Positions 63,114 to 64,000 of a DNA stretch of 64,000 bases are shown in pieces. This DNA comes from Geodermatophilus siccatus. GTDB taxonomy: Bacteria > Actinomycetota > Actinomycetes > Mycobacteriales > Geodermatophilaceae. Numbering within the stretch: the first letter of the stretch is position 1; every line of letters starts with the position of its first letter. The DNA lies in contig NZ_FNHE01000010.1 of the NCBI RefSeq assembly GCF_900103785.1, positions 155,308-219,307 of the forward strand, written 5' to 3'. The position numbers were made by a program, and so were the translations under genes. Under the pieces are notes generated by a model. It made no database searches, had not been told where the DNA came from, and saw only the letters and a list, made by a program, of their open reading frames with translations.

Positions 63114-64000
63114 ATGGCCTACGAGGTGAGGGGCGTCGTCGCCCGCAGCAAGGGAGCCCCGGTCACGGTCGAGACGATCGTCGTCCCCGACCCCGGCCCC
63201 GGAGAGGCGGTGGTCGACGTCCAGGCGTGCGGGGTGTGCGCCACCGACCTGCACTACCGCGAGGGCAACATCACCGACGAGTACCCCTTCCTGCTCGGCC
63301 ACGAGGCCGCCGGGGTGGTGGCCGCGGTCGGGGAGGGCGTGACCAACGTCGCCGTCGGGGACTTCGTGGTCCTCAACTGGCGGGCGGTGTGCGGGCAGTG
63401 CCGGGCGTGCGCCCGGGGCGAGCTGCAGTACTGCTTCAACACCCACAACGCCGCCCAGCAGATGACCCTCACCGACGGCACCGCGCTGTCCGCGGCGCTG
63501 GGCATCGGCGCGTTCGCCGAGAAGACGCTGGTGCACTCCGGGCAGTGCACCAAGGTGGACCCGGCCACCCCGGCCACCGCCGCCGGGCTGCTGGGCTGCG
63601 GGGTGATGGCCGGGGTGGGCGCGGCGATCAACACCGGCGGCGTGCGCCGCGGCGAGTCCGTGGCGGTGTTCGGCTGCGGCGGCGTGGGCGACGCCGCGAT
63701 CGCCGGCGCCCGGCTGGCCGGGGCGACCACGATCGTCGCCGTGGACGTGGACGACCGGAAGCTGGCGTGGGCGCGGCAGTTCGGCGCCACCCACACGGTC
63801 AACTCCCGGTCCACCGACGCGGTGGCGGCGATCAGGGCGGCCACGGGCGGGTTCGGGGTGGACGTGGCGATCGACGCGGTGGGGCACCCGGCGGTGTTCG
63901 AGCAGGCCTTCTACGCCCGGGACCTGGCCGGGCGGGTGGTGCTGGTCGGCGTCCCGGCCCCGGACATGCAGATCACCCTGCCGCTGATCGAGGTGTTCGG
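63114..64000 (+). CDS. mscR: S-(hydroxymethyl)mycothiol dehydrogenase (3' end cut by window)
   Basis: 296 residues visible. Zinc alcohol dehydrogenase that oxidises the formaldehyde-mycothiol adduct; homologues also reduce S-nitrosomycothiol. Catalytic-zinc ligands in [14 protein letters not shown] (Cys) and [11 protein letters not shown] (His-Glu), structural zinc cysteines in [19 protein letters not shown], cofactor loop [35 protein letters not shown] wording matches mycobacterial Rv2259 closely. Runs off the end at IEVFG. Confidence 0.94.
   Translation, partial: MAYEVRGVVARSKGAPVTVETIVVPDPGPGEAVVDVQACGVCATDLHYREGNITDEYPFLLGHEAAGVVAAVGEGVTNVAVGDFVVLNWRAVCGQCRACARGELQYCFNTHNAAQQMTLTDGTALSAALGIGAFAEKTLVHSGQCTKVDPATPATAAGLLGCGVMAGVGAAINTGGVRRGESVAVFGCGGVGDAAIAGARLAGATTIVAVDVDDRKLAWARQFGATHTVNSRSTDAVAAIRAATGGFGVDVAIDAVGHPAVFEQAFYARDLAGRVVLVGVPAPDMQITLPLIEVF

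Overview
The window is about 73-75% GC chromosomal DNA with very dense gene packing, GTG/TTG starts, ATGA/GTGA stop-start overlaps and many leaderless-looking promoters. It encodes an S-(hydroxymethyl)mycothiol dehydrogenase (mycothiol is an actinobacterial thiol), an HspR/HAIR heat-shock circuit and a DevS-type kinase. This points to an actinobacterium. Gene content (chemotaxis parts, stress genes, USPs) and base composition fit the Geodermatophilaceae (Blastococcus, Geodermatophilus, Modestobacter), but the genus is an inference. I see no phage, transposase, CRISPR or rRNA. The one tRNA is tRNA-Gly(CCC).

Layout. 1-8.6 kb: signalling block on the minus strand, with a truncated GAF histidine kinase coupled to a USP and a PrmC-like methyltransferase, a tRNA, a very large PAS-GAF-kinase-receiver protein ending in an RsbW-like ATPase, and a soluble chemoreceptor coupled to an Aer-like PAS protein. 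8.7-16 kb: secreted subtilase, dcd, CynX-like MFS and a five-TM iron-sulfur reductase. 16-21.5 kb: degraded endonuclease remnant between palindromic repeats, then dnaK-grpE-dnaJ-hspR and a MarR gene. 21.6-30.5 kb: glycolate/lactate-to-malate module (permease, glcF-glcE-glcD, aceB) with a divergent IclR regulator. 30.5-34.7 kb: MarR-regulated drug exporter, lipid kinase, OsmC/OhrR pair. 34.8-38.6 kb: clpB and a repeat-rich membrane protein. 38.7-42 kb: membrane molybdopterin oxidoreductase plus two fasciclin lipoproteins. 42-47.9 kb: pyrE, CoA-disulfide-reductase-like flavoprotein coupled to a pentapeptide protein, fba and small genes. 47.9-61.2 kb: purine genes purA, purD, purB, purC, purS, purQ, purL interleaved with rsgA, GDPD and others. 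61.3-64 kb: OFA transporter with a tiny coupled subunit, and mscR running off the end. The order dnaK/hspR, purA, DUF3151, fba, pyrE, clpB resembles the Mycobacterium tuberculosis Rv0350-Rv0384c neighbourhood (from memory).

How it works together. Protein quality control (dnaK operon, clpB) appears to be repressed by HspR at HAIR sites and activated from SigR/SigH-type GGAAC-N18-GTT promoters. The glycolate block imports C2/C3 acids, oxidises glycolate to glyoxylate and condenses it with acetyl-CoA to malate. The purine genes cover part of IMP synthesis and the AMP branch; purF, purN, purM, purK/E and purH are outside the window.

The most unusual non-coding feature is two families of intergenic hairpin repeats. 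Family A has eight copies, mostly starting within a few bases of stop codons. Family B has three copies with palindromic GATCAG...CTGATC ends, two of them bracketing the degraded gene. Several unrelated long perfect hairpins also sit at gene ends.
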